Assembly (NCBI RefSeq): GCF_013410215.1
Contig: NZ_JACCFQ010000001.1
Span: 2,542,001-2,606,000, forward strand
Source of the DNA: Nesterenkonia sandarakina
GTDB taxonomy: Bacteria > Actinomycetota > Actinomycetes > Actinomycetales > Micrococcaceae
DNA: 64,000 bases
Reading direction: 5' to 3'
The notes under the pieces were generated by a model that did no database searches, was not told the origin of the DNA, and worked only from the letters and a program-made list of their open reading frames with translations. The position numbers and the translations under genes are program-made. Positions within the stretch are counted from its first letter, which is position 1. Every line of letters starts with the position of its first letter. Below, piece by piece: positions 8,330 through 16,460 of the stretch.

Positions 8330-9638
8330 ACAGGTCGCTCACCCAGTCGATCACGGTGGAGTCCCAGCGCTGCGGATCGTGGTTCCACTCCTTGACGTGC
8401 CGGGCCTGGGCGAAGGAGACATAGGTGACCTTCGGGTTCTTCCGGGCAAGGTCCCGGGAGGGCCCGAAGGGCACGATGTTGTCATCCACGCTGTGCATGA
8501 TCAGCACGTGGTCGCGCAGCTGGTCTGCCCGGTCGATCCAGTTCATCGCCTGCAGGTCCACCGGGGCGGCAAGCCCGGTCACCCGGCGTCCGCCCGGGTT
8601 GGAGATGAACCACTGGCCCAGGCGACCGACGACGTCGGGGATCCGGTTGGCCTTGGCCTGGTGGGCGAGCACATCCATCCAGTCGATCACCGGACCGGTG
8701 AGCACCAGGGCGCGGATGTACTCCGCGTAGCGGGAACGGTCAGCGGTCTGCAGGCTGATCGCGCCTCCCATGGACCAGCCGAAGAGGATGATGTCTTCGG
8801 CCCCGCGGGCCAGCGCGAATTCGATGGCGGCCTCCACGTCCTCCCACTCGGTGACTCCCAGGCCGTAGCGGCCATCTGCCGCGGCCGGGGCCTCGCCGTC
8901 GTTGCGGTAGGAGATCAGCAGCGTCTCAGCCCCCAGCGCCGAGGTCGCGGCCAGCGCCCGGATCCCCTCGGTGCGGTTGCTGCCGCGGCCATGGACACCG
9001 ATCGCCCAGACGTTGCGCCCGGTGAGCGGACCCTGATGGTCTGCGGGCAGTCCCGCGGGGATCGGCTGCGGGGCCACGTGCCAGGCCGGTGACGGCCCTC
9101 CGGGCAGCGTGATCACCACCTCCTCGCTGGCGAACCCGGCGTCGGCGGGGTTCAGGTAGACCACCGAGGTCCACCAGCCGCGGACCGCGGTGCGCAGGTC
9201 CCCGCCGTAGACCTTCTCCACCGGACGGGTGACGGTGCCGCCCTTGGGCTCCAGCGCCGTGATCGGCCCGATCCGGGCCAGTGAGCGCCCGCCATGGAAG
9301 AACAAGCCATAGGTCCCGTCCACCACGGTCTCCGCGGTGATCGGCAGGATCACCTCATCCCCCTCCGGTCCGCGGGTGACGGCGAGGATCTCGAGATCCT
9401 CGGCCCGCTCGCGCACCGGGGTGACCACGGCGCGTGCGAAGTATCCGGCGAGGCCGGAGGCTCCGGCGGCGAGGGTCATCCCGGCGGCCAGGCCGGCCCC
9501 CACGCCGAGGCTCGTGGCCCGGATCCAAGGGGTGTGCGGCGCGGATTCCCGCGCGGGCCTCAAGGCCCGTGCAGTGCGGTGGACAAGGGCGTTTGCCCGC
9601 GCCGCGGCGGCGACGGGCTGCTTGAACCTGGACGTCAT
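8274..9638 (-). CDS. alpha/beta hydrolase with N-terminal membrane segment
   Basis: The 454-aa protein has a basic N-terminus and a hydrophobic, glycine- and alanine-rich segment near residues 38-62, then an alpha/beta-hydrolase domain in the C-terminal 250 residues. The nucleophile elbow is GWSMGG, the oxyanion-hole region contains GVHGRGSNRTEG, and MHSVDDNIVPFG and ARHVKEW supply the Asp and His. It looks like a membrane-anchored serine hydrolase or esterase of unknown substrate. The frame stays open a further 1.5 kb upstream, but that part is antisense to msrB and the aldolase. I start at ATG 9638, which has TAAGCT seven bases upstream. The 3' end overlaps sufE by 56 bp. Confidence 0.82.
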   Translation of the reverse strand: MTSRFKQPVAAAARANALVHRTARALRPARESAPHTPWIRATSLGVGAGLAAGMTLAAGASGLAGYFARAVVTPVRERAEDLEILAVTRGPEGDEVILPITAETVVDGTYGLFFHGGRSLARIGPITALEPKGGTVTRPVEKVYGGDLRTAVRGWWTSVVYLNPADAGFASEEVVITLPGGPSPAWHVAPQPIPAGLPADHQGPLTGRNVWAIGVHGRGSNRTEGIRALAATSALGAETLLISYRNDGEAPAAADGRYGLGVTEWEDVEAAIEFALARGAEDIILFGWSMGGAISLQTADRSRYAEYIRALVLTGPVIDWMDVLAHQAKANRIPDVVGRLGQWFISNPGGRRVTGLAAPVDLQAMNWIDRADQLRDHVLIMHSVDDNIVPFGPSRDLARKNPKVTYVSFAQARHVKEWNHDPQRWDSTVIDWVSDLFSRPAPGQTRPGEPGYSV

Positions 9639-9645
9639 GGGGCAC

Positions 9646-9651
9646 AGCTTA
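9646..9651 (-). promoter_or_regulatory. -10 hexamer for leaderless alpha/beta hydrolase gene
   Basis: TAAGCT (TANNNT) sits seven bases before the ATG at 9638, and no Shine-Dalgarno is present. It supports that start over the long upstream extension of the frame. Confidence 0.5.
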
Positions 9652-9683
9652 CGCGGGCGCGCAGAACGTGATGAGATAGAGAC

Positions 9684-10100
9684 ATGAGTGAGCACCAGAA
9701 CCCCGGAACCGGCACCGACCCATGGCGCGAGAAGCTCAGCCCGCAGGAGTACCAGGTGCTCCGGCAGGGCGGGACCGAACGCGCCTATACGGGCGAGTAC
9801 TGGGACAACAAGGCCGCCGGGACCTACTCCTGCCGGGCCTGTGGCGCCCACCTGTTCGCCTCTACGGAGAAGTTCGACTCGCGCTGCGGCTGGCCCAGCT
9901 TCTTCGAGCCGGCCGCGGATGCGAACATCCGCTACCTCAGCGACACCTCCATGGGCATGGAGCGCACCGAGGTGCGCTGCGGCTCCTGCGACTCCCACCT
10001 GGGACACCTCTTCACCGGCGAGGGCTTCGACACCCCCACCGACCAGCGCTACTGCATCAACTCCATCTCGATGGACTTCCACGAAGCCTCCGAGAGCTGA
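9684..10100 (+). CDS. msrB: peptide-methionine (R)-S-oxide reductase
   Basis: MsrB reduces the R-epimer of methionine sulfoxide in oxidised proteins. The 138-residue chain has both zinc-binding pairs, CRACG near residue 50 and CGSCDSHLGHLF near 97. It also has WPSFFEP and the catalytic cysteine in RYCINSISM near the C-terminus. The complete zinc sites place it with the form-1 MsrB group. The gene is divergent from the alpha/beta hydrolase and stands three bases upstream of the threonine aldolase start, so these two are probably co-transcribed. There is no clear Shine-Dalgarno sequence. Confidence 0.95.
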   Translation: MSEHQNPGTGTDPWREKLSPQEYQVLRQGGTERAYTGEYWDNKAAGTYSCRACGAHLFASTEKFDSRCGWPSFFEPAADANIRYLSDTSMGMERTEVRCGSCDSHLGHLFTGEGFDTPTDQRYCINSISMDFHEASES

Positions 10101-10103
10101 GCG

Positions 10104-11198
10104 GTGACGCTGACCACGACGCATCCGGTGCTCGATGCCTCCTTCGCCTCCGACAACGTTGCCGGGGTCTCTCCCGAGATCCTCACCGCCCTGGGTCGGG
10201 CCAATGCCGACGCGGCGCTGCCCTACGGCGCGGACCCGGTCACCACGCAGCTGCGTGAAGTGATCAAAGAGACCTTCGGGCACAAGGCAGAGATCCTGCC
10301 GGTCTTCAACGGCACGGGAGCCAATGTGGTGGCGCTGCAAGCGCTGCTCCCGCGCTGGGGTGCCGCGATCTGCTCCGCCCAGGCCCATGTCAACAACGAC
10401 GAGGGCGCCGCGCCGGAGCGGGTGGGCACCGTGAAGCTGCTCCCCCGGCCCACCCCGGACGGGAAGCTGACCCCGGCTGACGTGCAGGCCGAGCTCAAGG
10501 CCCTGGGCTTCGTGCACGCTGCCCAGCCGCTGGCGGTGACCCTCACCCAGTCCACCGAGCTGGGCACCGTCTATACGCCCGAGGAGATCGCTGGGGTCGC
10601 CGATCTCGCCCATGCCCACGGGCTCGGAGTCCACCTCGACGGTGCGCGGATCTCCAACGCGGCCGCGGCCCTGGGGTGCTCGCTGAGTGAGATCACGTCC
10701 GCCGTCGGCGTGGACGTGCTCAGTCTCGGCGGCACCAAGAACGGGGCGATGGCGGCAGAGGCCGTGGTGGTGCTCGATCCGGAGCGGGTGGCGGGCACCG
10801 AGTTCATCCAGAAGTTCTCGATGCAGCTGGCGAGCAAGCAGCGGTTCATCTCCGCTCAGCTGCTGGAGCTCTTCGGCACCGACCTGTGGCGGCGCAACGC
10901 CGGCCACGCCAACGCCCAGGCGGCGAAGCTGGGCCGCCTGCTCGCCGAGATCCCTGGGGTCACGCTGTCCCGGCCCACCGAGGTCAACGCCACATTCCCC
11001 GAAGTGCCGGCAAGAATCGCCCAGGCGCTGCGGGAGCGCTACCTGATCCACGTCTGGGACACCGCCCCCAGCGGCAACCCGGTGCTGCGCATCATGTGCT
11101 CCTTCGACACCTCCGACGCCCAGATCCACGCCCTGCTGGAGTGCGCGCGGCGCGCCTGGCACGTCAAGCTGGGGGTTGTTCCTACTCTTGGCACGTGA
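10104..11198 (+). CDS. ltaE: low-specificity L-threonine aldolase family (PLP, beta-eliminating lyase)
   Basis: This fold-type I PLP enzyme belongs to the family that cleaves L-threonine or allo-threonine to glycine and acetaldehyde. The 364-residue protein has the PLP lysine at K212 in SLGGTKNGA, the cofactor-contacting VHLDGARI around 176-183, and FNGTGANVVAL near 68-78. Its length is slightly above the usual 330-350. The GTG start lies three bases after the msrB stop. The stop overlaps the GTG of the DUF3000 gene (GTGA), so the three genes form a unit. Substrate stereospecificity cannot be judged from sequence. Confidence 0.87.
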   Translation: MTLTTTHPVLDASFASDNVAGVSPEILTALGRANADAALPYGADPVTTQLREVIKETFGHKAEILPVFNGTGANVVALQALLPRWGAAICSAQAHVNNDEGAAPERVGTVKLLPRPTPDGKLTPADVQAELKALGFVHAAQPLAVTLTQSTELGTVYTPEEIAGVADLAHAHGLGVHLDGARISNAAAALGCSLSEITSAVGVDVLSLGGTKNGAMAAEAVVVLDPERVAGTEFIQKFSMQLASKQRFISAQLLELFGTDLWRRNAGHANAQAAKLGRLLAEIPGVTLSRPTEVNATFPEVPARIAQALRERYLIHVWDTAPSGNPVLRIMCSFDTSDAQIHALLECARRAWHVKLGVVPTLGT

Positions 11199-11896
11199 CA
11201 GCTTTCGGTCCCCTGGGTGGACCCGACCAGCAGGGCGCAGGACGCGGCGCGTCCGAGCCGCCCCACGGTGCCACCGGCATCGAGGGGCTCCCGGATGCGT
11301 TCCTGCGTGCGCTGAGCAGCCTGCGCCGGGCGTCGCCGCGCCCCGAGGCGCTGGTCCAGGAGGTCCCGGCCCCGGCGAAGCTCGCGCCCTTCGCGGTGGC
11401 GCTGCGCGCTGAGGTGCACGCCCACGGCGAGGCCGGCCTGGGCTCGCACCCGGTCACCCGGCTGCGCCCCGCGCCGGAGGACACCGAGGTGCTCGCCACC
11501 GGGCGCTTCATCCTGCTCCACGACCCGGCCGGGCAGCAGGCCTGGGGCGGCACCTTCCGGGTGGTGATCTATATCCGCGCCGAGCTCGACGCCGAGATGG
11601 GCAACGATCCGCTGCTGGGCTCGGTGGCCTGGACCTGGCTCTGCGATTCCCTGGCCCAGCACGGGGTGGAGTACAGTCATGCGGGCGGCACGGCCACCCG
11701 GATCCTCTCTGAGAGCTTCGGCAGCATGGAGAATCGACTGCCCAGCAACGATGTGGAGCTGCGCGCCTCATGGAGCCCCACCGGCACCGGCTTCGGCTCC
11801 CACCTGCAGGCATGGGCCGATATGGTCTGCTCCTTCGCAGGACTGCCGCCGCTGCCCGATGGAGTGATCGCCCTGCCACATATCAGGAGGAACTGA
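11195..11896 (+). CDS. DUF3000 domain-containing protein
   Basis: A 233-aa protein of the actinobacterial DUF3000 family, function unknown. Visible conserved parts are the helical PDAFLRALSSLRRA near the N-terminus, FVVIYIRAELD-like strands (here FRVVIYIRAELDAEMGNDP), and the tail with SWSPTG, HLQAWADMVCSFAGLPPLP. It has no signal peptide or membrane segment. The GTG start overlaps the upstream stop. The RNase D-like gene follows four bases downstream; a DUF3000 gene next to an HRDC/RNase D gene and near dxs is also the arrangement I recall from Mycobacterium (Rv2680-Rv2682c). Conserved pairing suggests a link to RNA metabolism, which is inference. Confidence 0.85.
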   Translation: MTAFGPLGGPDQQGAGRGASEPPHGATGIEGLPDAFLRALSSLRRASPRPEALVQEVPAPAKLAPFAVALRAEVHAHGEAGLGSHPVTRLRPAPEDTEVLATGRFILLHDPAGQQAWGGTFRVVIYIRAELDAEMGNDPLLGSVAWTWLCDSLAQHGVEYSHAGGTATRILSESFGSMENRLPSNDVELRASWSPTGTGFGSHLQAWADMVCSFAGLPPLPDGVIALPHIRRN

Positions 11897-11900
11897 CGCA

Positions 11901-13145
11901 GTGCCGGAGACCCCGATGGACTCCCCCGAGGAGGGACCGCCGCCGCTGCTGACCGAACCCGAGGATGGGGTTCCGTTTGTGATCGACACCGAGCGCGGCC
12001 TGCAGCGCTGCGCCGAGGCGCTGGCCGCCGGCACCGGACCGGTGGCCGTGGATGCCGAGCGGGCTTCCGGCTTCCGCTATGGGCAGCGCGCGTTCCTGGT
12101 CCAGCTCAAACGGGAGGGCTCCGGTCTCTGGCTGATCGACCCCGAACCCTTCACCACCCTGGCCCCGGTCCAGGAGGCCCTCGACGGCGTCGAGTGGATC
12201 CTGCATGCGGCCACCCAGGACCTGCCCTGCCTGGCCGAGCTGGGCATGCACCCGCACAGCCTCTTCGACACCGAGCTCGCCGCCCGACTGGGCGGACTGC
12301 CCCGGGTCAGTCTCGGCGCGGTGGTGGAGTCCCTGCTGGGGGTCCGTCTGGCCAAGGAACACTCCGCCGCTGACTGGTCCCGGCGTCCGCTGCCTCAGGA
12401 CTGGCTGCGCTACGCGGCCCTGGACGTGGAGCTGCTGATCCCGCTGCGCGAGAGCCTCACCCAGCTTCTGCGCGAGCAGGACAAGCTGAGCTGGGCCGAG
12501 CAGGAGTTCGAGCATCTGCGCACGCACCGTCCGGTCACCGTCCCGCGCAGCGAACGTTGGCGCCGGGCCAGTGGGGTCAACCGGCTGAAGTCGCCGCGCA
12601 AGCTCGCGGTGCTGCGTGAGCTCTGGGCCGCGCGGGAGAGCATGGCCGAGACCAAGGACGTCTCCCCCGGTCATATCCTGCCGGATTCCGCGCTGGTCGC
12701 CGCGGCGGACGCGGTCCCGCGCACCGTGCCCCAGCTGCTCTCGATCAAGGGCTTCTACGGTCGCGCCGCCAAGCGCGAGGCCCCGAAGTGGCTGCGCGCG
12801 ATCGAGTCCGGGACCAAGAACAACGAGGTGCCAGAGGCCAAGCCGCGCTCGGCCGGACCGCCGCCACCGCGCACATGGAAGGACCGCAACCCGCTGGCGT
12901 TCCGCCGCTACCGCACCGCCCGAGACTGGTTGACCCACCGCGCCGATGAGCTGGAGCTGATGCCCGAGACGCTGCTGACCCCGGCGGTGCTCAAGGCGCT
13001 CTGCTGGTCACCGCCGGAGGTCCTGGACCTGGAGAGCGTCAGCGCCGCGCTCGCGGACCTCGGCGCCCGACCCTGGCAGATCGAGAAGTGCGCCGCCATC
13101 GTCACGGTGGCCCTGCTGGACCCGGAGCCGCTGGAGTCCTTCTGA
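11901..13145 (+). CDS. rnd: ribonuclease D-like 3'-5' exonuclease with HRDC domain
   Basis: The protein combines a DEDD 3'-5' exonuclease domain (about 30-215) with an HRDC nucleic-acid-binding domain (about 235-315) and a C-terminal extension. The catalytic acids appear in order as VAVDAERASG (DxE), LHAATQDLPCL and YAALDVELL, the last being the DEDDy-type Exo III motif. The HRDC segment includes LRELWAARES and LLSIKGF. At 414 aa it is the usual actinobacterial size. GTG 11901 is used, four bases after the DUF3000 stop; an in-frame ATG at 11916 is the alternative. It probably trims structured RNA 3' ends. Confidence 0.9.
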   Translation: MPETPMDSPEEGPPPLLTEPEDGVPFVIDTERGLQRCAEALAAGTGPVAVDAERASGFRYGQRAFLVQLKREGSGLWLIDPEPFTTLAPVQEALDGVEWILHAATQDLPCLAELGMHPHSLFDTELAARLGGLPRVSLGAVVESLLGVRLAKEHSAADWSRRPLPQDWLRYAALDVELLIPLRESLTQLLREQDKLSWAEQEFEHLRTHRPVTVPRSERWRRASGVNRLKSPRKLAVLRELWAARESMAETKDVSPGHILPDSALVAAADAVPRTVPQLLSIKGFYGRAAKREAPKWLRAIESGTKNNEVPEAKPRSAGPPPPRTWKDRNPLAFRRYRTARDWLTHRADELELMPETLLTPAVLKALCWSPPEVLDLESVSAALADLGARPWQIEKCAAIVTVALLDPEPLESF

Positions 13146-13146
13146 G

Positions 13147-13166
13147 ACCGGACGCGCCGGTTTCCT
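13147..13166 (+). terminator. weak intrinsic terminator after rnd
   Basis: ACCGG and CCGGT form a 5-bp GC-rich stem with a 5-nt loop, followed by TTTCCT. The short stem and broken T-run make it a low-confidence terminator. Confidence 0.3.
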
Positions 13167-13253
13167 ACGTGGTTACTCATGGGTAGGATGTGAGCTGAGA
13201 CTCATCCTGAAGGCGCGGTGCTCCGCGCCGATTCCACGCCACGGAGGCAGCAC

Positions 13254-15413
13254 ATGACCGATTCGCACGCAGCACAGATCCCCGCCGAGGCCCTCGACTT
13301 CTCCCGCTTCACCGACCTCGCCGCGGCCTTCAGCGACGAGGTGATCACCCATTCTCGCGCCGAAGACGTCGACCTGCCCGGTGGGGCCGGCACCCTGGTG
13401 CTCATCCGGCTGGACAACGACCACCCCAAGCGGCCCTCCACGCTGGGCCCCAGCAGCCTGATCCAGTTCGGCGAGGTCCTCGCCGAGCAGCTCCCCCGCG
13501 CCCGCTCCGCAGAGATCGCCGGGATCGCGGTGATCGGCAAGCCCGGAGTGCTCGCCGCCGGGGCTGATCTGGGTGCTGCGGAACGGGTGGACTCCAGGGA
13601 GCACTCCACCGCGATGGCAGACCTGGGCCACCACGCGTACCGGCTGCTGGAGGACTTCCCGGTGCCCAGCTTCGCCTTAATCAACGGCACTGCGCTCGGC
13701 GGCGGACTCGAGATCGCGCTGGCGGCGCAGCACCGCACGGTCTCCACCGCCGCCAAGGGCATCGGACTGCCCGAGGCCTTCCTGGGCCTGGTCCCGGGCT
13801 GGGGCGGGGTCTACCGGCTCCCGCGTCTGATCGGACCGGAAGCCGCCGCAGAGGTCATCTTCGAGAACGCGCTGAGCAACAACCGCACCCTGACCGGGGA
13901 GAAAGTCCACGCGCTGGGCATCGCCGATGCGCTCTTCGAGGCCGAAGACTTCGAGGCCCAGAGTCTGGCCTACGCGGCGAAGATCATCAGCGGTGACCCC
14001 GACACGGCGCGCCAGCTGAGCGAACGCCGTCACCACGACGATTCCGCCGCCGCCTGGACCCGCGCCATCGAGGCCGCCGAGCGGACCGTGGCGAAGAAGC
14101 TGGGCCCCACAGCCCCGGCTCCGGCACGAGCCCTGGACCTCTTCCGCCAGGTCCCGGAGCGCACGCGCGAGGAGAGCCGCGCGGCGGAGTGCGAGGCGCT
14201 GGGCGATCTGATGCTTACCGAGGAGTTCCGCAACACCGTCTACGCCTTCTTGAACCTGTTGCAGAAGCGCGCCAAGCGGCCCGCCGGAGTCCCCGACGTC
14301 GCCCCCCGCAGCATCAACAAGGTGGGCGTGGTCGGGGCCGGCCTGATGGCCTCGCAGCTGGCGCTGGTCTTCGCCACCGCGCTGAAGGTCCCGGTGGTGC
14401 TCACCGACATCGACCAGGCCCGGGTGGACAAGGGGCTGGGGCACATCGCAGCCCAGCTGGAGAAGCAGGCCAGCAAGGGACGGCTCACTGCGGAGCAGGC
14501 CCACGGGCTGCGCGGGCTGATCACCGGCTCCACCGAGAAGTCCGTCTACGCCGACGCCGACTTCGTGATCGAGGCGGTGTTCGAGGAGATCGGCGTGAAG
14601 AAGCAGGTCTTCGCCGAGCTGGAGCAGATCGTCCCGGCCGAGACCATCCTGGCGACGAACACCTCCTCGCTCTCGGTCAGTGAGATGGCCGCCGACCTGG
14701 CCCATCCGGAGCGGGTCATCGGTTTCCACTTCTTCAATCCGGTGGCCGCGATGCCGCTGATCGAGATCGCGCGGGCACCGCAGACCGCCGATGAGCCCGT
14801 GGCCACCGCCTTCGCCCTCGCCGCCGGGCTGCGCAAGACCCCGGTGCTGACCAGCGACTCCACCGCCTTCGTGGTGAACCGGGTGCTGCTGCGGCTGATG
14901 GCCGAGGTTCAGCGCGCCTTCGACGAGGGCACCGACCCGGCCACCGCTGATGCCGCGCTGAAGCCGATCGGACTTCCGATGAGCCCGTTCACCCTGCTCG
15001 CCATGGTGGGGATCCCGGTGGCCCAGCATGTCACCGAGTCGCTGCATGCCAGCTTCGGGGACCGCTTCCACGTCTCGGAGAACCTGCAGCGGCTCATCGA
15101 CGCCGGAGTCACCGAGATCTTCAGCACCGACGACGCCGGCCGACCCTACATTAAGGACAGCACCACCTCGCTGATGAGCTTCGGCAGCTCACCGCGCACC
15201 GCCGAGCAGCTGCTGAGAACGGTCCAGGATGCACTCGCAGAGGAGATCGGGATGATGCTCGACGAGGGCGTCGTCGCGTCCCGTCAGGACGTGGACCTGT
15301 GCATGATCCTGGGCGCCGGGTGGCCGCTGCACCGCGGCGGGATCACCCCCTACCTGGACCAGGTGGGCGCCAGCGAACGGGTCAACGGGCGCACCTTCAG
15401 CGCGCGCGGCTGA
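13254..15413 (+). CDS. fadB: FadB-type enoyl-CoA hydratase / 3-hydroxyacyl-CoA dehydrogenase
   Basis: A 719-residue fusion acts on two consecutive steps of fatty-acid beta-oxidation. The N-terminal half is a crotonase domain with the oxyanion loops VLAAGADLGAA and NGTALGGGLEIA and the GWGGVYRLPRLIG segment. From about residue 355 an NAD-binding dehydrogenase domain begins with VGVVGAGLMASQLA, followed by FHFFNPV (catalytic His region) and the C-terminal helical repeats. ATG 13254 has a GGAGG seven bases upstream and is preferred over an in-frame upstream start. No thiolase gene lies beside it, so the partner subunit must be elsewhere. Length is typical of the actinobacterial form. Confidence 0.92.
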   Translation: MTDSHAAQIPAEALDFSRFTDLAAAFSDEVITHSRAEDVDLPGGAGTLVLIRLDNDHPKRPSTLGPSSLIQFGEVLAEQLPRARSAEIAGIAVIGKPGVLAAGADLGAAERVDSREHSTAMADLGHHAYRLLEDFPVPSFALINGTALGGGLEIALAAQHRTVSTAAKGIGLPEAFLGLVPGWGGVYRLPRLIGPEAAAEVIFENALSNNRTLTGEKVHALGIADALFEAEDFEAQSLAYAAKIISGDPDTARQLSERRHHDDSAAAWTRAIEAAERTVAKKLGPTAPAPARALDLFRQVPERTREESRAAECEALGDLMLTEEFRNTVYAFLNLLQKRAKRPAGVPDVAPRSINKVGVVGAGLMASQLALVFATALKVPVVLTDIDQARVDKGLGHIAAQLEKQASKGRLTAEQAHGLRGLITGSTEKSVYADADFVIEAVFEEIGVKKQVFAELEQIVPAETILATNTSSLSVSEMAADLAHPERVIGFHFFNPVAAMPLIEIARAPQTADEPVATAFALAAGLRKTPVLTSDSTAFVVNRVLLRLMAEVQRAFDEGTDPATADAALKPIGLPMSPFTLLAMVGIPVAQHVTESLHASFGDRFHVSENLQRLIDAGVTEIFSTDDAGRPYIKDSTTSLMSFGSSPRTAEQLLRTVQDALAEEIGMMLDEGVVASRQDVDLCMILGAGWPLHRGGITPYLDQVGASERVNGRTFSARG

Positions 15414-15493
15414 TTCCAGGCCGCCCGGCCGCGGCAGGCAGGGCTGCAGGCAGGGCGGGGCTGCAGGCAGGGCGGGGCATGGCTGATCGCTCA

Positions 15494-15499
15494 TAGAAT
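15494..15499 (+). promoter_or_regulatory. -10 hexamer for the Rieske lipoprotein gene
   Basis: TAGAAT is a near-perfect -10 located seven bases before ATG 15507. The alternative ATG at 15498 lies inside this hexamer, which argues that 15507 is the real start. Confidence 0.55.
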
Positions 15500-15506
15500 G
15501 ATCGGC

Positions 15507-15938
15507 ATGACCTCGCCCTGCTGTGATCGCCGTCGTTTCCTGCACGCCTCGGCCCTGACCGTGGGCTCAGCTGGGCTGCTGAGCGCCTGCGGTGGGCACG
15601 GGACCCCGGAGCCCGCCGCGCCCAGCCTCGCCGAGGGCGGCAGCTGGGTCGAGCTCCTGGATCTGAAGGACCTTGAGGTCGGTGCCAGCAGCGCCGAGGA
15701 GGTTCAGGAGACCCAGCTGCTGCTGCATCGCAGCGATGAGAGCACGGTGCATGCGTTCTCCGCGGTCTGCACCCACCAGGGATGCGCGGTGGGCACCGAG
15801 CCGGATCGCTTCGCCTGCCCCTGCCACGGCTCCATCTTCAATCGTGAGACCGGCGCCGCCGAGGCCGGCCCGGCGCGCGAACCGCTGACCCGCTACCCCG
15901 CCGAGATCCGCGGCGAGGCCATCTGGGTGCAGGTCTAG
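15507..15938 (+). CDS. Rieske (2Fe-2S) lipoprotein with Tat-type signal
   Basis: The 143-aa protein begins with a twin-arginine-like CDRRRFLHAS and a hydrophobic stretch ending in the lipobox LLSAC, so it is probably folded in the cytoplasm with its cluster, exported by Tat and anchored as a lipoprotein. The Rieske cluster ligands are the CTHQGC pair near residue 88 and CPCHGS near 107. GPAREPLTRYP follows as in small stand-alone Rieske proteins. It is likely a periplasmic-side electron carrier; the partner is unknown. Start chosen from the leaderless -10. Its stop abuts the stop of the convergent next gene with no base between them. Confidence 0.87.
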   Translation: MTSPCCDRRRFLHASALTVGSAGLLSACGGHGTPEPAAPSLAEGGSWVELLDLKDLEVGASSAEEVQETQLLLHRSDESTVHAFSAVCTHQGCAVGTEPDRFACPCHGSIFNRETGAAEAGPAREPLTRYPAEIRGEAIWVQV

Positions 15939-16457
15939 TCACTGACCAGGGCGGCCGGCACGGTCTGGGTCGAGGTGCAGCTGGATCTTCGATGCTGGGA
16001 CGTCGCCGCCGCGCACGGCGGCCTTGACCGCCTCGCGTGCCTTGCCCTGGTGCAGCGTGGTCAGCCGCATCACCGAGGCGTGCCCGGACTCGTGGGGTTC
16101 GATCACCGGGTCCGAGAGCAGACCCAGGCCGCGCCACGCCAGCGTGGCCAGCACATCCCGGTGCACGGCGCCGATGTTGCGCTGCTCCGAGGCGCTGGGC
16201 GCCGCGCCCTTCAGCGGGTAGAGCAGACGCAGCTGGACCTGCGCCTCTTCGGGTGCCTCGTTGAAGCCATCGGCACGGCACTGGGCGATGAAGCTCTCCA
16301 GCAGCTGCTCGGCGTCCTCGGCACCAGCCTTCTCCGAGCTGAGCTTGCCATTGGCGCCCAACGCTCCGTGGTGGACCACGAACTCACCGGCCGCTTCGTC
16401 ATACCAGGCCTCTCGGTAGTTCCAGACCTGCTCGTCGCGGCGGTAGAGAGTGATCAA
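15939..16457 (-). CDS. WGR-domain-like hypothetical protein
   Basis: A 172-residue soluble protein. The first 45 residues (LYRRDEQVWNYREAWYDEA through HHGALGANGKLSSEKA) resemble a WGR domain, with aromatic residues, YRE, a central acidic turn and a HHG-x-LG motif. WGR modules occur in nucleic-acid-related proteins such as bacterial MolR-like proteins and PARPs, but here no catalytic domain is attached. The rest is mixed alpha/beta without a motif I know. It lies three bases downstream of dxs on the same strand and is probably co-transcribed with it. The function is unknown; the WGR assignment is by pattern only. Confidence 0.65.
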   Translation of the reverse strand: MITLYRRDEQVWNYREAWYDEAAGEFVVHHGALGANGKLSSEKAGAEDAEQLLESFIAQCRADGFNEAPEEAQVQLRLLYPLKGAAPSASEQRNIGAVHRDVLATLAWRGLGLLSDPVIEPHESGHASVMRLTTLHQGKAREAVKAAVRGGDVPASKIQLHLDPDRAGRPGQ

Positions 16458-16460
16458 GGA

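Noticed and set aside
9639-11162. Open minus-strand frame that extends the alpha/beta hydrolase by about 500 residues
   Set aside because: It is antisense to msrB and the threonine aldolase, has low-complexity Gly/Arg/His composition and no homology; the leaderless -10 supports ATG 9638.
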